From positions 17,511 through 81,510 of the forward strand of contig SLLR01000020.1 in assembly GCA_007134025.1 (NCBI GenBank): a DNA stretch of 64,000 bases. Direction: 5' to 3'. Made by a program: the position numbers and the translations under genes. This DNA comes from Desulfuromonadaceae bacterium. GTDB taxonomy: Bacteria; Desulfobacterota; Desulfuromonadia; Desulfuromonadales; Syntrophotaleaceae. Positions 53,229 through 61,105 of this stretch are shown here, in pieces. Positions within the stretch are counted from its first letter, which is position 1; each line of letters starts with the position of its first letter. Under the pieces are notes generated by a model that was given only the letters and a program-made list of their open reading frames with translations, was not told the origin of the DNA and searched no databases.

Positions 53229-53261
53229 GTTTGTCGTCGCGGAAAACGGTATTAAAAGGGC

Positions 53262-53277
53262 TGGCATTCAACTTGCT
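53262..53277 (+). promoter_or_regulatory. Sigma-54 promoter for the Fe-alcohol dehydrogenase
   Basis: TGGCATTCAACTTGCT matches the consensus TGGCACGNNNNTTGCW at all but two specified positions, with GG and GC exactly 10 bases apart. Transcription would begin near 53289, leaving a leader of about 220 bases. An NtrC-type activator is encoded at 46511-48049. Confidence 0.7.
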
Positions 53278-53343
53278 GAACATGAGGGTCGCGTATTTTT
53301 TTAAATTTAAACACTGTTTGTTTTTTTCAAAAAACCGGAAAAC

Positions 53344-53364
53344 AATTCTTGACAAAAAAGAATT
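53344..53364. promoter_or_regulatory. Inverted repeat around a possible second promoter
   Basis: AATTCTT (53344-53350) and AAGAATT (53358-53364) are perfect inverted 7-mers. A TTGACA (53349-53354) with GAGAAT 16 bases on lies across it, so the adh gene may also have a sigma-70 promoter under repressor control. Confidence 0.4.
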
Positions 53365-53511
53365 ATCTGCGAGAATCAGTTTCGTAAACAAAAACGAAGG
53401 GGGGTGAATCGGTAGCGTTCCATATGTAGGATTTGTGGTGGTAGAAGGCTTTATTAAAATTGTGCAAGTGCAAGCTCTTTCAACAAACAAAAATCTTGAG
53501 GAGGATTTACC

Positions 53512-54684
53512 ATGCCAGTTGTCAATCTCGCGGAAACCACTTATGGCTTTTTCATTCCCAGCGTAACCCTGATGGGTGTTGGTGCTTCTAAGGAAGTTGG
53601 CGCTAAAGCTGCCGAGCTGGGCGCAAAAAAATGCATGATCGTTACCGATGCTGGCCTGGCCAAGCTGGGTGTTGCCGCCAAGATTCAGGAAAACATCAAG
53701 GCTGCCGGCGTTGACTGCATCGTTTACGACGGTGCCGAGCCGAACCCGACCGACAAGAACGTTCATGACGGCGTCAAGGTTTACCAGGACAACGGCTGTG
53801 ACTTCATCGTATCCCTGGGCGGCGGCTCCTCCCATGACTGCGGCAAGGGTATCGGCCTGGTAACCGCCGGTGGCGGCCACATTCGTGACTACGAAGGCGT
53901 GAACAAGAGCACCGTGCCCCTGACTCCGTTGATCTCCATCAACACCACCGCGGGTACCGCTTCCGAAATGACCCGTTTCTGCATCATCACCAACACCGAC
54001 ACCAAAGTCAAAATGGCCATTGTTGACTGGCGTGTTACTCCTCTGGTCGCCATTGACGATCCCGTTCTGATGGTTGGCAAGCCCCCGGCGCTGACCGCCT
54101 CCACCGGCATGGACGCCCTGACTCACTCCGTTGAAGCTTACGTTTCCATCATCGCCACCCCGATCACCGACGCCGTCGCTGAAAAGTCCATTCGTCTGAT
54201 CGCCGAATGGCTGCGCCCCGCCGTTGCTCTTGGCAGCAACATCAAGGCTCGCGACATGATGTGCTATGCCCAGTTCATGGCCGGCATGGCTTTCAACAAC
54301 GCTTCTCTGGGTTACGTTCACTCCATGGCTCACCAGCTGGGCGGCTTCTACAACCTGCCCCACGGTGTTTGCAACGCCATCCTGCTGCCAGTCGTTTGCG
54401 AATTCAACATGATCGCCTGCCCGGATCGCTTCGCCGACATCGCCGAGTTCATGGGTGTTCCTTGTGAAGGTCTCTCCGTGACCGAAGCCGCTGCTGCCGG
54501 AATCGCAGCCATTCGTGAACTGTCCGCTTCCATCGGCATCCCCGCCGGCCTGAAAGATCTCGACGTCAAAGAAGCAGACTTCATGATTATGGCCGAGAAC
54601 ACTGCGAAGGACGCCTGCCAGCTGACCAACCCCCGCAGGGCTACCCTGGACGACATCGTCGCCATGTTCAAGGCTGCCATGTAA
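53512..54684 (+). CDS. Iron-containing alcohol dehydrogenase, probably highly expressed
   Basis: A 390-residue Fe-ADH, NAD(H)-linked, probably the main ethanol or 1,n-diol dehydrogenase. The nucleotide site is SLGGGSSHDCGKG (residues 101-113); the metal ligands are Asp201, His205, His270 and His284 (MDALTHSVEAY, YVHSMAHQLGG, PHGVCNA). Codon choice is strongly biased, with CGT much used for Arg, GGT or GGC for Gly and AAG or AAA for Lys, unlike its neighbours, suggesting high expression. A strong GGAGG ribosome site, a sigma-54 promoter and a strong terminator support this. Confidence 0.95.
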   Translation: MPVVNLAETTYGFFIPSVTLMGVGASKEVGAKAAELGAKKCMIVTDAGLAKLGVAAKIQENIKAAGVDCIVYDGAEPNPTDKNVHDGVKVYQDNGCDFIVSLGGGSSHDCGKGIGLVTAGGGHIRDYEGVNKSTVPLTPLISINTTAGTASEMTRFCIITNTDTKVKMAIVDWRVTPLVAIDDPVLMVGKPPALTASTGMDALTHSVEAYVSIIATPITDAVAEKSIRLIAEWLRPAVALGSNIKARDMMCYAQFMAGMAFNNASLGYVHSMAHQLGGFYNLPHGVCNAILLPVVCEFNMIACPDRFADIAEFMGVPCEGLSVTEAAAAGIAAIRELSASIGIPAGLKDLDVKEADFMIMAENTAKDACQLTNPRRATLDDIVAMFKAAM

Positions 54685-54708
54685 ATCAGCGATCTCATGC
54701 ACGACTCG

Positions 54709-54742
54709 AAGCGCCCGGCCGACAGGCCGGGCGCTTTTTTTT
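54709..54742 (+). terminator. Rho-independent terminator after the Fe-ADH gene
   Basis: AAGCGCCCGGCC (54709-54720), loop GACA, GGCCGGGCGCTT (54725-54736), then a run of T. The stem has 12 perfect GC-rich base pairs. Confidence 0.92.
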
Positions 54743-54898
54743 ATTTTCCGGGTATTTTCCGGGCAATCTGTGATATCCCTTTTTCCTGATAAGTGCATGT
54801 GTCCTGGAGCGCTCCCGGATTGGATTGGGGTTGATTTTCTACACGCTATTTGCGAGGATTGGAAGCTCTTTTCAAGGGTGTGCGGTAATCGGGTCTGC

Positions 54899-54921
54899 GA
54901 GTTGTTTGGCGCAACTCTTTT
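54899..54921 (+). promoter_or_regulatory. Hairpin in the leader of the ThiF-like gene
   Basis: GAGTTG (54899-54904) pairs with CAACTC (54912-54917), followed by TTTT, 20 bases before the start codon. It could be a weak terminator or attenuator. The sequence before it contains the direct repeat ATTTTCCGGG twice. Confidence 0.35.
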
Positions 54922-54941
54922 AAATTCAGCGGGGGGCTGGC

Positions 54942-55760
54942 ATGGAGGCAGTGATCGCCTGGATTCGGGCGCGAATAAAGGGGGATTTGTTGCCTTGGTA
55001 TGATCAACAGTCAGCAGCTCATCATTTTGGGCTCAGCTATCGCGAAGTCGAAAAGATGGCTCTTGAAAACAGCTTGCTGCCGGCTCGCTACCAGCGCAAC
55101 CGTAACATGCTCTCCTTGCAGGAACAGTTGCAGCTGTTCCGCAGCCGGGTTGTGGTGATCGGATGCGGCGGGCTGGGCGGCTATATCATCGAAGAGTTGG
55201 CTCGACTCGGCGTCGGCCAGATCGTGGCGGTGGACCATGATGTGTTCGAAGAACACAACCTGAACAGACAGTTGCTGGCAACTCCCGATTTTCTCGGTTT
55301 GAACAAGGTCGCTGCTGCTGCCCGCCGGGTTGACCGCCTGAACCCCGCCGTCGATCTGGTTCCGATCTGTGAAGCTTTTGGAGCCGAAAATGCGTCCCGG
55401 ATTCTGGCCGGCGCTCATATCGCCGTCGATGGGCTGGACAGTATTGGCGTCCGTCTGGAACTGGCGGAAGGCTGTCGCCGGGAGAACATTCCCCTGGTAT
55501 ACGGTTCTATCGCCGGGTGGTACGGATATGTGGGTAGCCAGTTTCCTGGTGAGAGGACGCTGGAAAAAATTTTCGGCGAGGACCCCAAGGGTCAGGGCAT
55601 GGAAAACGAACTGGGTAATCCCTCTTTTACTCCGGCAGTTATTGCCAGCCTTGAAGTGGCCGAGGTCTGTAAAATTCTTCTGAAACGTGGGGCTCCGGCG
55701 CAAAGGCGCTGTATTTCGGTCGATTTGCTGGATATGGAGTTTGTTGAAATTGACTGTTGA
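54942..55760 (+). CDS. ThiF/MoeB/HesA-family adenylyltransferase, AOR-cluster-like
   Basis: A 272-residue E1-like enzyme. The ATP loop is VVIGCGGLGGYIIEELARLGVG, and the adenylation residues follow in VDHDVFEEHNLNRQ. An N-terminal extension of about 50 residues with FGLSYREVEKMALENSLLPARYQRN precedes the domain; I recall this from ThiF proteins beside tungsten aldehyde oxidoreductase genes, but cannot check it. No CxxC zinc pairs are present, unlike MoeB. It would activate a MoaD/ThiS carrier, and the orphan MoaD-like protein at 8277 is a candidate partner. GGGGGG precedes the ATG. Confidence 0.85.
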   Translation: MEAVIAWIRARIKGDLLPWYDQQSAAHHFGLSYREVEKMALENSLLPARYQRNRNMLSLQEQLQLFRSRVVVIGCGGLGGYIIEELARLGVGQIVAVDHDVFEEHNLNRQLLATPDFLGLNKVAAAARRVDRLNPAVDLVPICEAFGAENASRILAGAHIAVDGLDSIGVRLELAEGCRRENIPLVYGSIAGWYGYVGSQFPGERTLEKIFGEDPKGQGMENELGNPSFTPAVIASLEVAEVCKILLKRGAPAQRRCISVDLLDMEFVEIDC

Positions 55761-55834
55761 GTACGGTATTGGGCAGGTAGACCGGCTTTTGGAGCGATGT
55801 TTCTCAGGCGGTTTTTTTTGAGCGGTGCCCAGCC

Positions 55835-56350
55835 ATGAAGAATGTTGATAAAATGGTCAGGGCCTATCTCGGGCTGGGATCCAATCTGGGCGATCGCCTG
55901 GCTATTCTGAAGGCCGCCCGCCAGCGACTCGCCGCATGGCCGGGAATAGATCTTGTCGGGGCCTCGCCGCTGTATGAAACTGATCCCCTTGGCGGCCCCG
56001 AGGGTCAGAAGCGGTATCTGAACGCGGTACTCGAGGTCCGTAGTGTGGTGTCGGCGGAGGAGCTGCTGGCCGTAGGACTGGAACTGGAAAATCAGTTCGG
56101 TCGTAAGCGAGAGCTTCATCACGGACCACGAACTCTGGATGTGGACCTGCTGCTTTACTCGGATCGGGTTTGCCACAGAAACGATTTGATTCTCCCCCAC
56201 CCCCGTCTGCACCAACGTGCCTTTGTATTGAATCCGCTTTGTGAACTGGCGCCGAACCTTATCCACCCCCTGCTTGGAAAGACGGTTCGCCAACTTCTTG
56301 ACAACTTATCCGGCAGCCAGGGGATTCGTCGGCTCGCAACACCCTGGTGA
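55835..56350 (+). CDS. folK: 6-hydroxymethyl-7,8-dihydropterin pyrophosphokinase
   Basis: A 171-residue folate pathway kinase transferring pyrophosphate from ATP to the pterin. Characteristic segments are YLGLGSNLGDR, SPLYETDPLGGPEG, FGRKRELHHGPRTLDVDLLLYSD and LPHPRLHQRAFVLNPL. ATG 55835 gives a slightly long N-terminus; ATG 55853 is also possible because MVRAYLGLGSN is the usual start. No strong ribosome site separates them. Confidence 0.93.
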   Translation: MKNVDKMVRAYLGLGSNLGDRLAILKAARQRLAAWPGIDLVGASPLYETDPLGGPEGQKRYLNAVLEVRSVVSAEELLAVGLELENQFGRKRELHHGPRTLDVDLLLYSDRVCHRNDLILPHPRLHQRAFVLNPLCELAPNLIHPLLGKTVRQLLDNLSGSQGIRRLATPW

Positions 56351-56354
56351 ACGG

Positions 56355-56612
56355 ATGACACTGATACGCCTGTTGCAGTTGCTGTTACTTTTCTGGTTGC
56401 TGGTCTCGTTGCTCAAAGCTGTGGCCGGCCTGTTCAGACAAAGGCCTAAACCGTCTCCGCCGGAAAAAACGGCTGCCGGAGAGGAGATGGTACAAGACCC
56501 CTTTTGCGGAACATATGTGCCCCGCAGTCTGGCCATAAAAGAGGAGATTGAAGGAGAGACCCTGTTTTTCTGCTCGGAAAAGTGCCGTGACGCTTACCTT
56601 GACAGTCGCTGA
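56355..56612 (+). CDS. Small membrane-anchored YHS/TRASH-like protein
   Basis: An 85-residue protein with one hydrophobic N-terminal helix (LIRLLQLLLLFWLLVSLL). A C-terminal domain follows with MVQDPFCGTYVP and FFCSEKCRDAYL, resembling YHS/TRASH metal-binding folds (PP0621-like). Three cysteines might hold a metal ion. The ATG at 56355 lies 4 bases after folK, so it is likely translationally linked to it. Confidence 0.7.
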   Translation: MTLIRLLQLLLLFWLLVSLLKAVAGLFRQRPKPSPPEKTAAGEEMVQDPFCGTYVPRSLAIKEEIEGETLFFCSEKCRDAYLDSR

Positions 56613-56669
56613 GCCCGCCATTGCTCAAAACCGTAACCACTATCTTTTCTCGTCGACAGGAGCTGAGCC

Positions 56670-57314
56670 ATGAAATTTTTCATTGATACCGCAGATGTCA
56701 TCGAAATTCGCAGCGCCCATGATATGGGTCTGGTCGATGGTGTGACCACCAATCCGTCTCTGGTGGCCAAGAGCGGACGTGATTTCAAAGAAGTGATCAC
56801 CGAAATTACCACCATCGTCGACGGACCCATCTCGGCCGAGGTTGTCGCCCTCGACGCCGCCGGCATGATCGAAGAGGCTGGTGAACTGGTCAAGATTCAC
56901 CCGAATATTGTGGTCAAGGTGCCGATGACCGGTGAGGGACTCAAGGCCACCCGCAGTCTGGCCATGGACGGCATCTCCGTCAACATGACCCTGGTGTTTT
57001 CGCCCCTGCAGGCACTTTTGGCCGCTAAAGCGGGAGCTGCCTATATTTCTCCCTTTGTCGGCCGCCTGGATGATGTGGGTCATGACGGCATGGAGGGCAT
57101 TGCCCAGATCCGCACGCTCCTCGACAATTACGGTTTTACCGCAGAGATTATCGTGGCCTCGGTGCGCAGCCCGCTGCACGTTCTCAACGCCGGGCTTATG
57201 GGGGCCGATATCTGCACGGTTCCCTTTAGTATTCTGCAGCAACTGGTCAAGCATCCCCTTACCGACATCGGTATCGAACGCTTTCTGGCCGACTGGGAAA
57301 AAGTGCCCAAGTGA
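56670..57314 (+). CDS. Transaldolase/fructose-6-phosphate aldolase family protein
   Basis: A 214-residue class I aldolase of the small TalC/FSA type. The N-terminus [28 protein letters not shown], the Schiff-base lysine in [11 protein letters not shown] and [11 protein letters not shown] are diagnostic. It handles sugar-phosphate interconversion in the pentose phosphate route; transaldolase versus aldolase activity cannot be settled by inspection. GGAG precedes the ATG. The succinyl-CoA synthetase operon starts 31 bases downstream. Confidence 0.93.
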   Translation: MKFFIDTADVIEIRSAHDMGLVDGVTTNPSLVAKSGRDFKEVITEITTIVDGPISAEVVALDAAGMIEEAGELVKIHPNIVVKVPMTGEGLKATRSLAMDGISVNMTLVFSPLQALLAAKAGAAYISPFVGRLDDVGHDGMEGIAQIRTLLDNYGFTAEIIVASVRSPLHVLNAGLMGADICTVPFSILQQLVKHPLTDIGIERFLADWEKVPK

Positions 57315-57345
57315 TGCCGGGCAATCACGTCCCTGGGAGTAATCC

Positions 57346-58515
57346 ATGAACCTGCACGAATACCAGTCCAAGGAAATACTGCGTCTGTACGGTGTGGCGG
57401 TGCCACAGGGGGGCATGGCGGAAACTCCGGAACAGGCCCGACAGTGGATGGAAAACCTGGGCCGTGACGTTGTACTCAAGGCCCAGATTCATGCTGGAGG
57501 TCGTGGCAAGGCCGGTGGGGTGCGTTTTGCCACCACCCCGCAACAAGCTGAAGAAGAAGCCCGGAGTCTGCTGGGCAGCCGAATCGCCACCCCGCAGACG
57601 GGAGCGGCCGGGTTGCCGGTACACCGTCTTCTGGTGGAGGAGACGGTGGCCATCGACAAGGAGTTTTATCTCTCCTTCACCCTGGATAGGGAAGCGGGCT
57701 GCTATTGTCTGGTCGCATCCGCGGCCGGTGGTGTCGACATTGAAGAGACGGCCGCAAAAACTCCGGAGCGGATCTGGCGGCGGCGTATCGATCCGTGCCT
57801 GGGACTCCGGCCCTTTCAGGCCCGCCGGGTGGCCCTCGGTCTCGGGCTCAGAGGGGAGTCTTGTGAGGAAGCGGTCACCCTGATGGGCAACCTTTATCGC
57901 CTGTTCCTTGACCGAGACTGTTCTCAACTGGAAATCAACCCGCTGGTGATCACCGGAAACGGTCAGCTGCTGGCCATGGATGTCAAGATCAATCTCGATG
58001 ACAACGCTCTGTTTCGCCATCCTCAACAGCAGGCACTGTTCGATGAAAGTCAGCTGGACCCCCTTGAAGTTCAGGCCAGGCGTTACGATATTGCCTACAT
58101 CAAGATGAGCGGCACCATCGGCTGTCTGGTTAATGGCGCCGGTCTGGCCATGGCGACGCTGGACATGTTGCAGGCATGCGGTGGTCAACCCGCCAACTTT
58201 CTCGATATCGGTGGCGGCGCCAGTCGCGAGAAGATCGCCGAAGCCTTTAGAATCCTTCTTCAGGATCAGGATGTCAAAGGGGTTTTTGTTAATATTTTCG
58301 GGGGTATCATGCGCTGTGATCTGGTGGCGCAGGGCATTGTCGACGTCGTCGGCGCTGCTTGTCCCTGGCCCATCGTGGTGCGTATGGCTGGTGCCCGGGT
58401 AGCTGAGGGCAAGGCCCTGCTGGCCGCCGCCGGTCTCAAAGTGACCTGTGCCGACGGTCTGGAGGAGGGCGCGTCGCGCATGGTGGCTTTGCTCTGTCCG
58501 CCAGTGGTTGAATGA
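57346..58515 (+). CDS. sucC: Succinyl-CoA synthetase beta subunit (ADP-forming)
   Basis: A 389-residue ATP-grasp subunit. [60 protein letters not shown] and [11 protein letters not shown] are family marks. Some conserved positions differ: the usual DGNIGC reads SGTIGC and the usual VVRLEGTN-type loop reads [12 protein letters not shown]. Divergence at these substrate/nucleotide-adjacent sites suggests altered specificity or simply lineage drift. GGGAG precedes the ATG. It pairs with sucD downstream. Confidence 0.93.
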   Translation: MNLHEYQSKEILRLYGVAVPQGGMAETPEQARQWMENLGRDVVLKAQIHAGGRGKAGGVRFATTPQQAEEEARSLLGSRIATPQTGAAGLPVHRLLVEETVAIDKEFYLSFTLDREAGCYCLVASAAGGVDIEETAAKTPERIWRRRIDPCLGLRPFQARRVALGLGLRGESCEEAVTLMGNLYRLFLDRDCSQLEINPLVITGNGQLLAMDVKINLDDNALFRHPQQQALFDESQLDPLEVQARRYDIAYIKMSGTIGCLVNGAGLAMATLDMLQACGGQPANFLDIGGGASREKIAEAFRILLQDQDVKGVFVNIFGGIMRCDLVAQGIVDVVGAACPWPIVVRMAGARVAEGKALLAAAGLKVTCADGLEEGASRMVALLCPPVVE

Positions 58516-58613
58516 GTTTTTTGCAGAACGCTTCGGACAATTTGTTCCCGCCCCTATTGACAGTTGCGGGACCGGCGAGAGTTCTTCGGCCGACATGTGA
58601 ATGGAATGGAGCA

Positions 58614-59483
58614 ATGGCGATATTGATCAATCGGGATTCCCGGATTGTGGTTCAGGGGCTTGGCCGGTCCGGCCTTCTGCATGCTCAGAGCTGTCGAGAC
58701 TACGGTAGTGCCATCGTCGCCGGTGTCACGCCCGGCAAGGGCGGAAGCTCCGTGGACGGCATTCCGGTTTTTGATACCGTGGCTGAGGCCGTATGCAGTG
58801 AGGGGGCGACGGTATCGATGATTTTTGTGCCGCCGCCGGCCGCCGCTGACGCGATTCTGGAAGCCGCGGACGCCGGCATCGAACTGGCGGTCTGTATTGC
58901 CGAAGGCATTCCCGTGCGCGACATGGTGCAGGTAAAGCGGGCTCTGCAAGAGGGAACCATGCGCCTTATCGGTCCCAACTGTCCCGGCATCATTACCCCC
59001 GGGCAGTGCAAGGTCGGCATCATGCCCGGCGCCATTCACCGTCCCGGCTCGGTGGGGGTGGTTTCGCGCAGCGGCACCCTGACTTACGAGGTGGTCCAGC
59101 AACTCAGTGACGCCGGTCTCGGACAGTCGACCTGCGTCGGTATTGGCGGCGACCCGATTATCGGCAGCGGTTTCATTGATATGTTGCAGCTGTTTAACGA
59201 GGACCCGGCGACGGAGTCGGTTTTTGTTATCGGCGAGATCGGCGGCAGTGCCGAGGAAGAAGCTGCCGTCTGGATTCAGCGCCACATGCGCAAGCCGGTG
59301 GCGGCGTTTATCGCCGGGGTTACGGCCCCTCCGGGCAAGCGGATGGGTCACGCTGGGGCTATCATCAGCGGGGGCAAGGGCCTTGCTGGAGACAAAATTG
59401 CTATCTTGAAAGCCTGTGGAGTGCAGGTTGCGACCAGTCCGGCGCGTATGGCGGAAGCTCTCTTGAGCGCTTTAACTCCCTGA
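58614..59483 (+). CDS. sucD: Succinyl-CoA synthetase alpha subunit
   Basis: A 289-residue CoA-binding and phosphohistidine subunit. [24 protein letters not shown] (CoA loop), [34 protein letters not shown] and the phosphorylated His in RMGHAGAII are all present. ATG 58614 gives exactly the family length; an ATG overlapping the sucC stop (58512) would add 34 unusual residues. A promoter and terminator follow downstream. Confidence 0.95.
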   Translation: MAILINRDSRIVVQGLGRSGLLHAQSCRDYGSAIVAGVTPGKGGSSVDGIPVFDTVAEAVCSEGATVSMIFVPPPAAADAILEAADAGIELAVCIAEGIPVRDMVQVKRALQEGTMRLIGPNCPGIITPGQCKVGIMPGAIHRPGSVGVVSRSGTLTYEVVQQLSDAGLGQSTCVGIGGDPIIGSGFIDMLQLFNEDPATESVFVIGEIGGSAEEEAAVWIQRHMRKPVAAFIAGVTAPPGKRMGHAGAIISGGKGLAGDKIAILKACGVQVATSPARMAEALLSALTP

Positions 59484-59522
59484 AAAACAAGTTTTTTGCC
59501 TTGGTCGGGGACGCCCCGGCGG

Positions 59523-59552
59523 TTGACTTGGATGACGGCTTGCCCCTATTAT
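59523..59552 (+). promoter_or_regulatory. Sigma-70 promoter upstream of def
   Basis: TTGACT (59523-59528), 18 bases, TATTAT (59547-59552). Transcription would start about 20 bases before the hairpin at 59576. Confidence 0.5.
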
Positions 59553-59575
59553 TAAGACACTTCGAAGGAAATCTA

Positions 59576-59599
59576 CGGCCCTGAATGGGCCGCTTTTTT
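59576..59599 (+). terminator. Terminator or attenuator between sucD and def
   Basis: CGGCCC (59576-59581) pairs with GGGCCG (59587-59592), followed by a C and TTTTTT. Its right arm GGCCGC can instead pair with GCGGCC about 17 bases on, and GTTCGCC/GGCGAAC follows, so it could also be a switch for def-fmt. Confidence 0.65.
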
Positions 59600-59641
59600 C
59601 GTTCGCCTGCGGCCGGTTCAACGGCGAACATGATGGTAAAT

Positions 59642-60160
59642 ATGGCACTTTTGACGATAAGACATTATCCTGACCCGGTGCTGAAGCAGGTGGCGGAGCC
59701 GATAGGTCAGATCGATGACGAGGTAAAAACCCTGGCCAGGGACATGGTGGAAACCATGTATGCGGCGCCCGGAGTCGGACTTGCCGCGCCGCAGGTCGGC
59801 GTCAGCCGGCGGCTCATTGTTCTGGACTGCGCCCCACAGGGGCAGCGCTCACAGCTGATCATTGCCGTTAATCCGGAAATTGTTCAGCGGCAGGGGGAAC
59901 GTTCGGAGGACGAGGGCTGTCTCTCGGTGCCCGATTATTGCTGCTGCATTCAGCGGGCGGAAAAGATCCGTGTCCGGTTTCTGGACCTGCAGGGACAAGC
60001 AGTGGAAATGGACAGCGAAGGGTTGCAGGCCGTCGCCTTCCAGCATGAAATCGACCACCTCGACGGATTGTTGTTCGTCGATCATCTTTCGTCGTTGAAA
60101 AAAGGCGTTTTTCGCAAGAAATACCAAAAGATGCTTAAACAGCAGGAGCAGTCTCCGTGA
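59642..60160 (+). CDS. def: Peptide deformylase
   Basis: A 172-residue metalloenzyme removing formyl groups from nascent proteins. The three family motifs GVGLAAPQVG, EGCLSVP and QHEIDHLDG supply the Fe2+ ligands (Cys, two His) and the catalytic Glu. ATG 59642 is chosen because the family sequence starts there; ATG 59630 and ATG 59633 are close alternatives with equally weak ribosome sites. The stop overlaps the fmt GTG. The def-fmt pair is classic. Confidence 0.95.
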   Translation: MALLTIRHYPDPVLKQVAEPIGQIDDEVKTLARDMVETMYAAPGVGLAAPQVGVSRRLIVLDCAPQGQRSQLIIAVNPEIVQRQGERSEDEGCLSVPDYCCCIQRAEKIRVRFLDLQGQAVEMDSEGLQAVAFQHEIDHLDGLLFVDHLSSLKKGVFRKKYQKMLKQQEQSP

Positions 60161-61104
60161 TCGATCCGACCACGATTCGTACGGTTTTTATGGGAACCCC
60201 CGGCTTCGCCCTGCCTGTGTTGCAGGGCCTTGTCGATTTTGGGGTTGACCTGCGGGCTGTTTACACGCAGCCTGACCGCCCTCGAGGCCGCGGCAAAAAA
60301 CTGGCTTCGCCCCCGGTGAAGCAATTGGCCCTGCAGTGTCGTATACCGGTTTTTCAGCCGCCCCGACTGCGAGACCCGGCAACGGTTGCCCAACTTGCCG
60401 AGTTGGCTCCCGACCTGATCGTGGTGGTTGCCTACGGCCAGATTCTGCCTGCCGCCATTCTTCACATTCCCCGTTACGGCTGCATCAACGTCCATGCTTC
60501 CCTGCTGCCTCACTACCGGGGTGCCGCCCCCATCAACAAAGCGATTGTTGACGGGCAACAGGTCACCGGGGTGACCACCATGATGATGGACGTCGGGTTG
60601 GATACCGGCGACATGCTGGTCAAGCGGGCTACGGAGATCGGCCCCGAGGAGACTGCCGGCGAGCTTCACGACCGACTGGCTCTGCTTGGCCGGGAAGCCA
60701 TGGAGGAAACCCTGCAACGGCTCTGTTCCGGGAGGCTGCGTTCCGAGCCTCAGGAGGAGGCGCTCAGCAGTTACGCGCCACTGATGAACAAAGAAGACGG
60801 CCGCATCGACTGGCGAAAGTCTGCCACCACCGTTCACAACCTTGTCCGGGGACTGACCCCCTGGCCGGGAGCTTATACCCGCCTGCAGGGAGAGACCCTC
60901 AAGCTGGCCTCCACTCGACCGCTGGAGGGTGCCTTCGGCCCCCCGGGCACTGTCGTTGCGGCCGATGCTGCAGGGGTGTGCGTTGCCTGCGGCGAAGGCT
61001 GGCTGCTGGTCAGGGAACTGCAACTGCCCGGAAAAAAGCGTCTGCCGGCGGCGGAATTTCTGCGAGGTCGGTCCCTGCCTCTCGGTACCCGGCTGGGAGA
61101 ATAA
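60157..61104 (+). CDS. fmt: Methionyl-tRNA formyltransferase
   Basis: A 315-residue enzyme that formylates initiator Met-tRNA. VFMGTPGFALPVL at the N-terminus, HASLLPHYRGAAPI (with the SLLPxxRG catalytic motif) and GVTTMMMDVGLDTGDML are diagnostic. A GTG start overlaps the def stop as GTGA. DUF116 follows with one base between, so def, fmt, DUF116 and probably htpX form one operon. Confidence 0.96.
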   Translation: MIDPTTIRTVFMGTPGFALPVLQGLVDFGVDLRAVYTQPDRPRGRGKKLASPPVKQLALQCRIPVFQPPRLRDPATVAQLAELAPDLIVVVAYGQILPAAILHIPRYGCINVHASLLPHYRGAAPINKAIVDGQQVTGVTTMMMDVGLDTGDMLVKRATEIGPEETAGELHDRLALLGREAMEETLQRLCSGRLRSEPQEEALSSYAPLMNKEDGRIDWRKSATTVHNLVRGLTPWPGAYTRLQGETLKLASTRPLEGAFGPPGTVVAADAAGVCVACGEGWLLVRELQLPGKKRLPAAEFLRGRSLPLGTRLGE

Positions 61105-61105
61105 G

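Larger units (their letters stand above)
52461..53261. promoter_or_regulatory. Gene-free interval upstream of the Fe-ADH promoter
   Basis: No credible protein gene is seen in the interval between moeA and the Fe-ADH gene, which runs to 53511. The left part is GC-rich and holds a candidate structured RNA ending in a terminator at 52956. The right part becomes AT-rich and carries inverted repeats and the sigma-54 promoter of the Fe-ADH gene. An 87-codon open frame at 52682-52945 has a badly spaced ribosome binding site and no recognisable sequence. Confidence 0.5.

Noticed and set aside
53164..54798. Long open frame of 544 codons antisense to the Fe-ADH gene
   Set aside because: The composition (Gly/Asp/His/Val-rich without domains) is that of an antisense shadow of a highly biased gene.
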